Source: JAVBNH01 sp031551635
GTDB taxonomy: Bacteria > Bacillota > Clostridia > Oscillospirales > Acutalibacteraceae
Direction: 5' to 3'
Length of the DNA: 64,000 bases
NCBI GenBank assembly: GCA_031551635.1
Contig: JAVBNH010000004.1
Location: forward strand, 11,407-75,406
Program-made: the position numbers and the translations under genes
Shown: positions 57,883-64,000 of the stretch, piece after piece
Layout: each line of letters starts with the position of its first letter
Position numbering within the stretch: the first letter of the stretch is position 1
The notes under the pieces: model-generated
What the model was told of the DNA's origin: nothing
The model's input: only the letters and a program-made list of their open reading frames with translations
Database searches by the model: none

Positions 57883-58476
57883 ATGGAAAACAAACACGAA
57901 TGGGCAAACCCTACACCTGCAGGTCTTGTCGCGCTTGCAGTTGCTTGCGCTTGTTTCTTTGCGCTTTTAACCGGAAGGGTTGAAAAATCCGCGATGCCTC
58001 TTATAGGCTGCTGGCTAATCGGAGGATTTGTTATTCAAATTATTGTCGGCTTGCTAGACTTGAAAGGCGGGAATTATTCCGGCGGAAATACTTTTTTGTT
58101 TTTCTCGGCATTTTTTATGTTGGTTAGCGGTATTGAAATGTTTGTCAAATACAACGGCATATTGACCTCAGCGCCAGTTGACTCACGCATTGACGGTTAT
58201 GCATGGATGGTTCTGACTTTTGTAGTATTTTTGTGGACACCGGCGTTTTTCAGTAAATTCGGATTTCTCTCTCTAATTATTTCTGCTCTTGATATAGCAC
58301 TTCCGATTATCGCCTTGACTGACCTAAAAGTTATACCGGCAGATTACGGAAAAATTGCCGCATGGGCCTTGCTTGCCGCCGGAATAATCGCTGTTTATTA
58401 TGCGTCGGCACTGATAGTCAATGCTGCATTTGGAAAGACTGTTTATCCGATTTTAGGACAGAAAAAGAAGAAATAG
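57883..58476 (+). CDS. SatP/YaaH-type acetate or succinate transporter
   Basis: A 197-residue, six-helix protein of the GPR1/FUN34/YaaH family, H+-coupled importers of acetate/succinate. The N-terminal family signature ANPTPAGLVALAVA (compare NPAPLGL) is present, with membrane helices at about 12-32, 39-59, 71-90, 107-124, 130-150, 160-185. The ATG 57883 is preferred (GGGAG, 9 bases), but a TTG at 57850 with GAAGGGTGA would add 11 residues. It ends in lysines and is followed by a terminator. Confidence 0.88.
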   Translation: MENKHEWANPTPAGLVALAVACACFFALLTGRVEKSAMPLIGCWLIGGFVIQIIVGLLDLKGGNYSGGNTFLFFSAFFMLVSGIEMFVKYNGILTSAPVDSRIDGYAWMVLTFVVFLWTPAFFSKFGFLSLIISALDIALPIIALTDLKVIPADYGKIAAWALLAAGIIAVYYASALIVNAAFGKTVYPILGQKKKK

Positions 58477-58486
58477 ATAAAAATAG

Positions 58487-58529
58487 AAGCATATTTTTAA
58501 CCGAAAGGTAAAAAAATATGCTTTTTTTT
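58487..58529 (+). terminator. Terminator after the SatP-type gene
   Basis: AAGCATATTTTT and AAAAATATGCTT form a long stem followed by TTTTTTTT. Confidence 0.88.
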
Positions 58530-58584
58530 GGCATTTTTATATAAACCCCACTAAATATTCGGGTGAATTAGGGTAAAATATATC

Positions 58585-58613
58585 TTGACAATTATACAGT
58601 CAGGCTATATAAT
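58585..58613 (+). promoter_or_regulatory. Promoter of the T-box leader
   Basis: TTGACA (58585-58590), 17-base spacer, TATAAT (58608-58613), both perfect consensus. Confidence 0.88.
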
Positions 58614-58619
58614 GTATTA

Positions 58620-58870
58620 AATATTGAAATCAAAGCGTTGAAGAGAAGACGGCAGAAGGATTCATCAAAGAGAGAAAGGCAAAGCTGTGAGCCTTTTATG
58701 AAAAAACTGCCGAGCCGTCTCGGAGCTTTTTTGCGATGAGCAAAACGTTTGCTGTGCGTTAAGCAGTGTTTCTTTGAGTATTATTAATACTAAATTGAAA
58801 TTAAGATGGTGCATGTTGCACAATTCGGGTGGTACCGCGGAGAAATTCGTCCCGATTGTTCTTCATTGCG
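58620..58870 (+). promoter_or_regulatory. T-box riboswitch leader, probably alanine-specific
   Basis: The T-box core AATTCGGGTGGTACCGCGG (58822-58840) is the universal tRNA-acceptor-pairing signature. A short stem III, GTGCA/TGCAC, is at 58809-58821. CGTCCCGATTG after the core can pair with CAATTCGGG to make the terminator alternative, with a T-run about 16 bases later. Stem I contains GACGGCAG/CTGCCG and CCGTC pairs; GCC triplets at 58709-58711 and 58714-58716 are candidate Ala specifiers. It binds uncharged tRNA to allow transcription. The specificity is inferred from alaS downstream, not from a reliable specifier alignment. Confidence 0.9.
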
Positions 58871-58906
58871 CTTTTTTTTATTTGTTATTTAATTTAAGGA
58901 AAGCTT

Positions 58907-60253
58907 GTGATTAGAATGAATAAAAAACCGAATATTATTATTATCATGACCGACGATCAGGGATATGCTGATTTATCCTGCATGGGAAGCCCGTACTTTG
59001 TTAGCCCTAACATTGATGCGCTCGCTTCCGGCGGCGCCAGATTTACATGTATGTATTCGGGCAGTCCAGTTTGCTCACCTTCACGCGCCAGCCTTTTGAC
59101 AGGACGGTATCCGGGAAATGCAGGGGTTCGCTCCATCTTAAAAGGGCATAGGCGTGCCTCAGGACTCATGAACGACACACCGACGATAGCTACGGCTCTC
59201 AAAAAAATCGGCTATGATACCGCTCACATCGGAAAATGGCATTTAGGAGTCAAACCGGAGTGCCGCCCGGGAGTAAACGGATTTGATTACTCGTACGGTT
59301 TTATGTCAGGCTGCATTGATTATTATTCGCATGTTTTTTACTGGGAAATGGGCGAGGGTGAAAACCCTGTGCACGATTTATGGGAAAATGACAAAGAGAT
59401 ATATGAAAACGGCGAATATTTTACAGACCTTATATCCGAAAAAGCCGTTAGCTATATCCGTGAAAAATCCTCAGGCGATAAACCTTTTATGCTATATCTG
59501 GGATATAACGCTCCTCACTATCCAATGCATGCTCCAAAAAAATACACAGACCGTTTTGCACATCTTCCATGGGACAGAATGATTATGGCTGCCATGATTT
59601 CCGCTGTTGATGACGGAATAGGAATGATTACAGACGAATTGAAACGCCAGGGCATTTTTGAGGATACTGTCATTTATTTTCAAAGCGACAACGGTCCCTC
59701 CCGCGAATCGAGAAACTTCATGGACGGAAAAAAAGACCCCTATTACGGCGGTTCAACAGGTATTTTTAAAGGGCATAAATACAGTCTTTTTGAGGGAGGA
59801 ATCCGCGTGCCGGGGATTATTAGTTATCCTTCTAAAATTATGCCTGCTCAGATTATTGACACTCCGCTCATGGCTGCTGATATTTTTCCGACTCTGCTGA
59901 ACATTTGCGGCTGCAGCTGTGAGGAATATGAGCTGGACGGCAAAGACTTCATGCCAGCCTTAAACGGCGGCGCTCAACAAATTCACGACTCTATTTTTTG
60001 GGAAATGGATTTGCAAACAGCAGTACGTTCAGGCGATTACAAGCTGGTTCTTAACGGCAGAACTGTCGAAGGCGGCATGAGTGTCGCACCTGTTTTTCTA
60101 TCCAATTTAAAAGACGACCCGTCCGAAAGCGTAAATCTTGTTGATACCTTGCCGGAGCTCGCGAACTCATTAACCGCTCAGGCAGAAGATTGGCGGGAAC
60201 AGCTCGAGCAGACATGGGAGGAAAAATTTGCGCATCGATATACTCTTGTATAA
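58907..60253 (+). CDS. Arylsulfatase-family sulfatase (no signal peptide)
   Basis: A 448-residue type I sulfatase. The signature VCSPSRASLLTGRYPGN carries the cysteine (C-S-P-S-R) that an anaerobic formylglycine enzyme (anSME) would convert. IGKWHLGVKP and GYNAPHYPMHAP, FQSDNGPSRES and KGHKYSLFEGGIRVPG are further active-site blocks. No signal peptide, so it should act intracellularly on imported sulfated sugars. GTG 58907 has AAGGAAAG just upstream; ATG 58916 is the alternative. It is the first gene after the T-box leader, ahead of alaS, which is unusual. No anSME gene is in this window. Confidence 0.92.
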   Translation: MIRMNKKPNIIIIMTDDQGYADLSCMGSPYFVSPNIDALASGGARFTCMYSGSPVCSPSRASLLTGRYPGNAGVRSILKGHRRASGLMNDTPTIATALKKIGYDTAHIGKWHLGVKPECRPGVNGFDYSYGFMSGCIDYYSHVFYWEMGEGENPVHDLWENDKEIYENGEYFTDLISEKAVSYIREKSSGDKPFMLYLGYNAPHYPMHAPKKYTDRFAHLPWDRMIMAAMISAVDDGIGMITDELKRQGIFEDTVIYFQSDNGPSRESRNFMDGKKDPYYGGSTGIFKGHKYSLFEGGIRVPGIISYPSKIMPAQIIDTPLMAADIFPTLLNICGCSCEEYELDGKDFMPALNGGAQQIHDSIFWEMDLQTAVRSGDYKLVLNGRTVEGGMSVAPVFLSNLKDDPSESVNLVDTLPELANSLTAQAEDWREQLEQTWEEKFAHRYTLV

Positions 60254-60335
60254 AAAGGTGAGCACTGATAAATTTTATTCGTAATTATAAATCAATATTT
60301 TATTAAAATTATAGTTTTTGAAAGGAACTAATAAA

Positions 60336-62969
60336 ATGAAATGGACAGGATTGAATGAATTAAGAGAAAAATATCTCAGCTTTTTTGAGAGCAAGGGACA
60401 TCTTCGGCTGCCTAGTTTCTCTCTTGTTCCTCAAGGTGACAAAAGTCTTTTGCTAATAAATTCAGGCATGGCTCCGATGAAAAAATATTTTACCGGCGAA
60501 ATAACTCCCCCGCGTGTCAGGGTAACAACATGCCAGAAATGTATTCGTACTCCCGACATTGAAAATGTCGGAATCACCGCGCGCCACGGCACATATTTCG
60601 AAATGCTGGGGAATTTTTCATTTGCTGACTATTTCAAATCTGAAGCAGCTGCTTGGGCTTGGGAGTTTTTTACTGAGGTGCTTGAGATGCCGAAGGAGCT
60701 TCTGTATGTCAGTATTTATGAGGAGGACGATGAGGCTTTTGACATTTGGACAAAAGAAGTCGGCGTTGACCCCTCGCACATGAAAAGGCTCGGCAAGGCT
60801 GATAATTTCTGGGAGCATGGCGCTGGCCCCTGCGGTCCCTGCTCAGAAATTTATTTTGACCGCGGAGAAAAATACAGCTGCGGTTCGCCTGACTGCGCCG
60901 TCGGCTGCGAATGCGACCGTTACATTGAGGTCTGGAACCTTGTTTTTACTCAGTTTAACAGCGACGGCAACAATAATTATACCCCTCTTGAGCACAAAAA
61001 TATTGACACCGGTATGGGGCTTGAAAGGCTTGCCTGTGTCATGCAGGGCGTTGACAATCTTTTTGAGGTAGACACGGTTCAGAATATTATAAAGCATGTT
61101 TCCGATATTTCTGGCGTCAAGTATCATGACGGAAAGCAAACGGATATTTCCCTTCGCATTATTGCCGACCATATTCGTTCGACTACATTTATGATAAGCG
61201 ACGGAGTGCTGCCGTCCAACGAAGGCAGAGGTTATGTCCTTCGCCGTCTTCTACGCCGTGCCGCCAGACACGGTAAGCTCTTGAAAATCGACAGACCTTT
61301 CCTCTATGAGGTAGCACAAACCGTTATAAAAGAAAACGCCGGCGCTTATCCAAATCTTCTTGAAAAGCGCGACTTCATAATTAAAATTATTTCTGTTGAA
61401 GAAGAAAATTTCTCGCGGACGATTGATTCGGGATTACGTGTGCTCAATGAACTGCTTGAAAACACCGACTTAAAAATTCTCAGCGGCGAGCATGCCTTCA
61501 AGCTCTCTGATACCTTCGGCTTCCCCATTGACCTGACAAAAGAAATCCTTGCGGAAAAAGGTATAGAGGTTGATGTTGAGGAGTTTAAAAAGCGAGTTCT
61601 AAACCAGCGAAATATGGCGAGAAACGCAAGAAAAGACGCTGGCGCAGACGCTTGGAAAAACGCAGAAAACGCAGTAAAAGACTTCCCTCCCACAAAATTT
61701 GTCGGCTATGAGAAATTCAGCTGCGAGAGTAAAATAATCGGTCTTTTAGCAGACGGTCAAAAGGTTGAGTTCGCAGACGCTTCAGGCGATATATGTATAA
61801 TTCTCGAGCAGTCTCCCTTTTACGCTGAAAGCGGCGGACAGATTGGCGATTGCGGAAAAATTTTTAACGACGATTTTACCGTTGAGATTTACAAAACAAC
61901 AAAAACTCATGAAGGTACTTTCCTGCACCTCGGAAGACTGATTGAGGGCGAAAATGTTAAACAGGGCGATACCGTTACAGCGAGTGTCGACGAGGCTTCC
62001 CGTCTTGACATTATGCGAAATCACACCGCCGCCCATCTGCTTCAGGCAGCTCTTCGCAAGGTTTTGGGAACCCATGTCGAGCAAGCGGGTCAGCTAGTCA
62101 GCTCCGATATTGTAAGGTTTGACTTTACCCATTTTTCGGCTATGACTGCAGACGAGATAAAAGCGGTTGAAAATGAGGTTAACAATATAATTCTCAGTGC
62201 TGTTTCAGTAAGTTCGGGAGAGATGCCGATTGAAGAAGCGAAGGCTATGGGTGCGATGGCGCTTTTCGGTGAAAAATACGGCGATGTCGTCAGAGTTGTT
62301 AGAGCCGGAGATTTTTCCACAGAGCTTTGCGGCGGAACGCATGTCGACAATTCCGGCAAGCTAGGTCTTTTCAAAATCATCTCTGAAAGCTCGGTTGCGG
62401 CTGGAGTGAGAAGAATTGAAGGCGTAACGGGCAGAAATGTGCTTGATTTTATAGCGAAAAACAGCCGGCTGATTCTTTCCGCTGCGGCGGCTATGAAGCT
62501 CACAAACCATATGGAGCTTGAGCAAAAGGCAATTTCTATGAGCAATGAAATAAAGCAGCTTGAGAAGGTAGTTAGCGACTTAAAGAGTGAAATAGCAGCA
62601 TCAAAAACTTCTGATTTACTCTCATCTGCGATTCAAATAGGTAAAATCAGACTTTTATGCGCAGACCTCGGAAATGCCGCAGCTGACGAGCTGAGAACCA
62701 CCGGTGACAAAGCTAAGGAGTCAGGCGAGGATATTGTTGCTATTTTTGCCGGAATTCAAGGCGAAAAAGTCACTTTCAGCTGTGTTTGCGGTACCGATGC
62801 TGTCAAAAGCGGCGCACACGCCGGTAATATTGTGCGCGAAGTCGCAAAAATCGCGGGCGGCAGCGGCGGCGGAAAACCTGACAGTGCTATGGCTGGCGCA
62901 AAGGAAGTCACCAAAGTGAAGGAAGCCCTTGCAGCTGCTGAAAAAATCGTTTCAGAAATGATAAAATAA
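60336..62969 (+). CDS. alaS: Alanyl-tRNA synthetase
   Basis: An 877-residue class II synthetase charging tRNA-Ala. The catalytic domain begins LREKYLSFFESKGHLRLPSF and includes SLLLINSGMAPMKKYF, CIRTPDIENVG, and GTYFEMLGNFSFADYFK. The tRNA-binding domain follows, then the editing domain with MRNHTAAHLLQAAL (H-x3-H), LCGGTHVDNSGKLGLFKI (Zn-binding CGGTH), and a C-terminal glycine-rich GSGGGKPDSAMAGAK end. It is complete. The ATG at 60336 has AAAGGA 10 bases upstream. No separate T-box or clear promoter is found in the 82-base gap after the sulfatase gene, so it is probably expressed from the T-box promoter. Confidence 0.96.
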   Translation: MKWTGLNELREKYLSFFESKGHLRLPSFSLVPQGDKSLLLINSGMAPMKKYFTGEITPPRVRVTTCQKCIRTPDIENVGITARHGTYFEMLGNFSFADYFKSEAAAWAWEFFTEVLEMPKELLYVSIYEEDDEAFDIWTKEVGVDPSHMKRLGKADNFWEHGAGPCGPCSEIYFDRGEKYSCGSPDCAVGCECDRYIEVWNLVFTQFNSDGNNNYTPLEHKNIDTGMGLERLACVMQGVDNLFEVDTVQNIIKHVSDISGVKYHDGKQTDISLRIIADHIRSTTFMISDGVLPSNEGRGYVLRRLLRRAARHGKLLKIDRPFLYEVAQTVIKENAGAYPNLLEKRDFIIKIISVEEENFSRTIDSGLRVLNELLENTDLKILSGEHAFKLSDTFGFPIDLTKEILAEKGIEVDVEEFKKRVLNQRNMARNARKDAGADAWKNAENAVKDFPPTKFVGYEKFSCESKIIGLLADGQKVEFADASGDICIILEQSPFYAESGGQIGDCGKIFNDDFTVEIYKTTKTHEGTFLHLGRLIEGENVKQGDTVTASVDEASRLDIMRNHTAAHLLQAALRKVLGTHVEQAGQLVSSDIVRFDFTHFSAMTADEIKAVENEVNNIILSAVSVSSGEMPIEEAKAMGAMALFGEKYGDVVRVVRAGDFSTELCGGTHVDNSGKLGLFKIISESSVAAGVRRIEGVTGRNVLDFIAKNSRLILSAAAAMKLTNHMELEQKAISMSNEIKQLEKVVSDLKSEIAASKTSDLLSSAIQIGKIRLLCADLGNAAADELRTTGDKAKESGEDIVAIFAGIQGEKVTFSCVCGTDAVKSGAHAGNIVREVAKIAGGSGGGKPDSAMAGAKEVTKVKEALAAAEKIVSEMIK

Positions 62970-63004
62970 GAAAAAAGAATTAAGCATTCGAAAGGAGAAA
63001 TATT

Positions 63005-63340
63005 ATGGACTGCATTTTTTGTAAAATCGTAAAAGGTGAAATACCCTCAAAAAAAGCTTTTGAGAGTGATACACTTCTTGCCTTTCACGACATAAACCCT
63101 GTCGCGCCTACCCATATTCTAATAATTCCTAAAGAGCATATTCAGTCAGCAAGCGATATAAACAGCGAAAACAGCTCTCTTGTCGCGAATATTTTTGAGA
63201 CAGCAGCAAGGCTTGCGGGTGAATGCGGACTTCTCGAGGACGGCTATAGAATTGTCACAAATATCGGTAAAAACGGCGGACAGAGCGTGCCTCACCTGCA
63301 TTTTCACCTTATTGGCGGGCGGCAGCTGCAATGGCCTTGA
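63005..63340 (+). CDS. HIT-family nucleotide hydrolase (HinT-like)
   Basis: A 111-residue purine nucleoside phosphoramidase-like protein. FCKIVKGEIPSKKAFESD (Zn-binding FCKI start) and HLHFHLIGGRQLQWP (H-x-H-x-H) are the family marks. It typically acts on AMP-lysyl or aminoacyl-AMP species; its position right after alaS fits a role in hydrolysing aminoacyl-adenylates. AAAGGAG lies 7 bases before ATG. A terminator follows. Confidence 0.93.
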   Translation: MDCIFCKIVKGEIPSKKAFESDTLLAFHDINPVAPTHILIIPKEHIQSASDINSENSSLVANIFETAARLAGECGLLEDGYRIVTNIGKNGGQSVPHLHFHLIGGRQLQWP

Positions 63341-63425
63341 TCAGGTTAAACAGGTTATCAGGTTTGCAAGTAAACAGGGTGACAGTGTTCAGGTTTATTC
63401 TTTGAGTAAAATATTTTTAATTAGT

Positions 63426-63459
63426 ACCGATTGTTAATTTTTTAGCAGTCGGTTTTTTT
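63426..63459 (+). terminator. Terminator after the HIT gene
   Basis: ACCGATTG and CAGTCGGT (one G.T pair) form a stem followed by TTTTTTT. Confidence 0.82.
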
Positions 63460-63563
63460 ATTTCATTTATCGCTATAATGCAGAATATGCCCATAAAGTA
63501 TATTATTATATGTTTATATTCGCTATACAATTTAAATAAATTAAAGACAAAGACGGTGCTTAA

Positions 63564-63920
63564 ATGGATATAGACTATTTAGATATTGGAAAAAGAATTA
63601 AGGTTAAAAGATTAAAGCTAAAGCTTTCACAAGAAAAACTTGCTGAAAAGGCCGATGTTTCCAATCAACATATCAGTCACATCGAAAACGGCACAACAAA
63701 GCTCGGATTGCCGACTTTGATTGCAATCTCGAATGCTTTAAACACCAGTGTTGATGAGCTTTTATGCGGAAGCATTAATCAATCCCACTACATCTACTCT
63801 CAGGAAATTCAAGATGAAATCAGCTCATGCAATGAAGATGAACTTCGTTTTTTACTAGGAATGATAAGAAATACAAAGCAACTCATAAAGGATAATAAAA
63901 AGAAAAAAGCGGAGGAATAA
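63564..63920 (+). CDS. XRE-family regulator with C-terminal tail
   Basis: A 118-residue protein: N-terminal XRE HTH (DIGKRIKVKRLKLKLSQEKL, then VSNQHISHIENGTTKLGL) and a lysine-rich C-terminal helical tail (YSQEIQDEISSCNEDELRFL, KDNKKKKAEE). Such regulators are common in Clostridia and often govern neighbouring metabolic genes. It overlaps nothing, and its stop is adjacent to the ATG of the next gene. Confidence 0.88.
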   Translation: MDIDYLDIGKRIKVKRLKLKLSQEKLAEKADVSNQHISHIENGTTKLGLPTLIAISNALNTSVDELLCGSINQSHYIYSQEIQDEISSCNEDELRFLLGMIRNTKQLIKDNKKKKAEE

Positions 63921-64000
63921 ATGGAGAAATATTTTGATATTGAGATTGCCGGGTTGAAGCGCTCATTACCTGTTTGCAGGCTTAATGACAAGCTTTCAAT
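63921..64000 (+). CDS. Phosphoribosyltransferase-family protein, 5' end only
   Basis: GGAGG sits 5 bases before the ATG, directly after the XRE gene stop. The visible part reads KYFDIEIAGLKRSLPVCRLN, a start I associate with a Clostridial PRTase family (AGL-x-R-x-L-P-x-C). Only 26 codons are present; the PRPP-binding motif would be downstream, so this is a weak call. Confidence 0.5.
   Translation, partial: MEKYFDIEIAGLKRSLPVCRLNDKLS

Overview
The window reads as a chromosomal segment of a low-to-moderate GC, spore-forming Firmicute of the class Clostridia, most like the Oscillospirales/Ruminococcaceae. Supporting evidence: a V/A-type ATPase operon, a SpoVAE protein, a dockerin-tailed leucine-rich repeat protein, a PASTA/zinc-ribbon kinase-like protein, a T-box leader, AbrB- and XRE-type regulators, DUF4830, and AGGAGG-type ribosome sites with frequent TTG/GTG starts. 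No ribosomal RNA, CRISPR array, prophage or conjugation module was seen. The assignment is inference from gene content; no search could be run.

Layout. 1-4138 (minus): 3' part of a V/A-ATPase operon (stalk H/G, C, I, K, F). 4451-7091: a DUF4830 protein, then a sigma-70-like/zinc-finger anti-sigma pair and a ChbG/YdjC-type deacetylase, followed by a GPH-type sugar symporter. 8970-10000: tRNA-Pro and a small accessory island of three mini-genes separated by copies of an unusual repeat. 10077-18311 (minus): alpha/beta hydrolase, tRNA-Gln, GH38 alpha-mannosidase, a propeller-plus-alpha/alpha-toroid protein, and an FtsW/dual-FHA pair. 18566-21380: a YkgJ-like protein and an IS1634-type insertion sequence flanked by a 124-bp target duplication. 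21422-29670 (plus): LarA-like racemase, ThyX-like protein, PHP phosphoesterase, HAD phosphatase, HhH-GPD glycosylase, a Cys-rich protein, 6-phosphogluconate dehydrogenase, a membrane protein and a secreted metallophosphoesterase. 29747-36430: LytTR regulator, XRE-cupin regulator with an acyl-CoA synthetase, a secreted DUF4838 protein and a second acyl-CoA synthetase. 36490-42559: DAP-decarboxylase-like enzyme, DNA polymerase I, DusB-type enzyme and a tyrosine phosphatase. 42602-47895 (minus): PASTA pseudokinase, dockerin/LRR protein, M28 peptidase, SpoVAE. 48117-57480 (minus): a glycan/amino-sugar catabolic cluster (ChbG-type deacetylase, DapA/NanA-like lyase, second propeller-toroid protein, GH4, orphan E2-like acyltransferase, GlcNAc-kinase-like ATPase, GH109-like oxidoreductase) with AbrB and XRE regulators. 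57883-64000 (plus): SatP-type transporter, a T-box leader followed unexpectedly by a sulfatase and then alaS, a HIT protein, an XRE regulator and the start of a phosphoribosyltransferase.

The non-coding structure is the most unusual aspect. A roughly 77-bp repeat occurs seven times, with a near-perfect 11-bp hairpin that covaries in one copy and a 5' arm that could compete for the same 3' strand. Copies abut gene ends, two supply stop codons, and pairs in direct orientation bracket polA and a 44-residue mini-gene. Three unrelated short tandem arrays, all with a 7-bp period, sit exactly at the 3' ends of minus-strand genes; one is a strong G-quadruplex candidate and one encodes the C-terminus of a kinase. 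Functionally, the window combines glycan scavenging (GH38, GH4, GH109-like, sulfatase, ChbG deacetylases, sugar symporter) with housekeeping genes.
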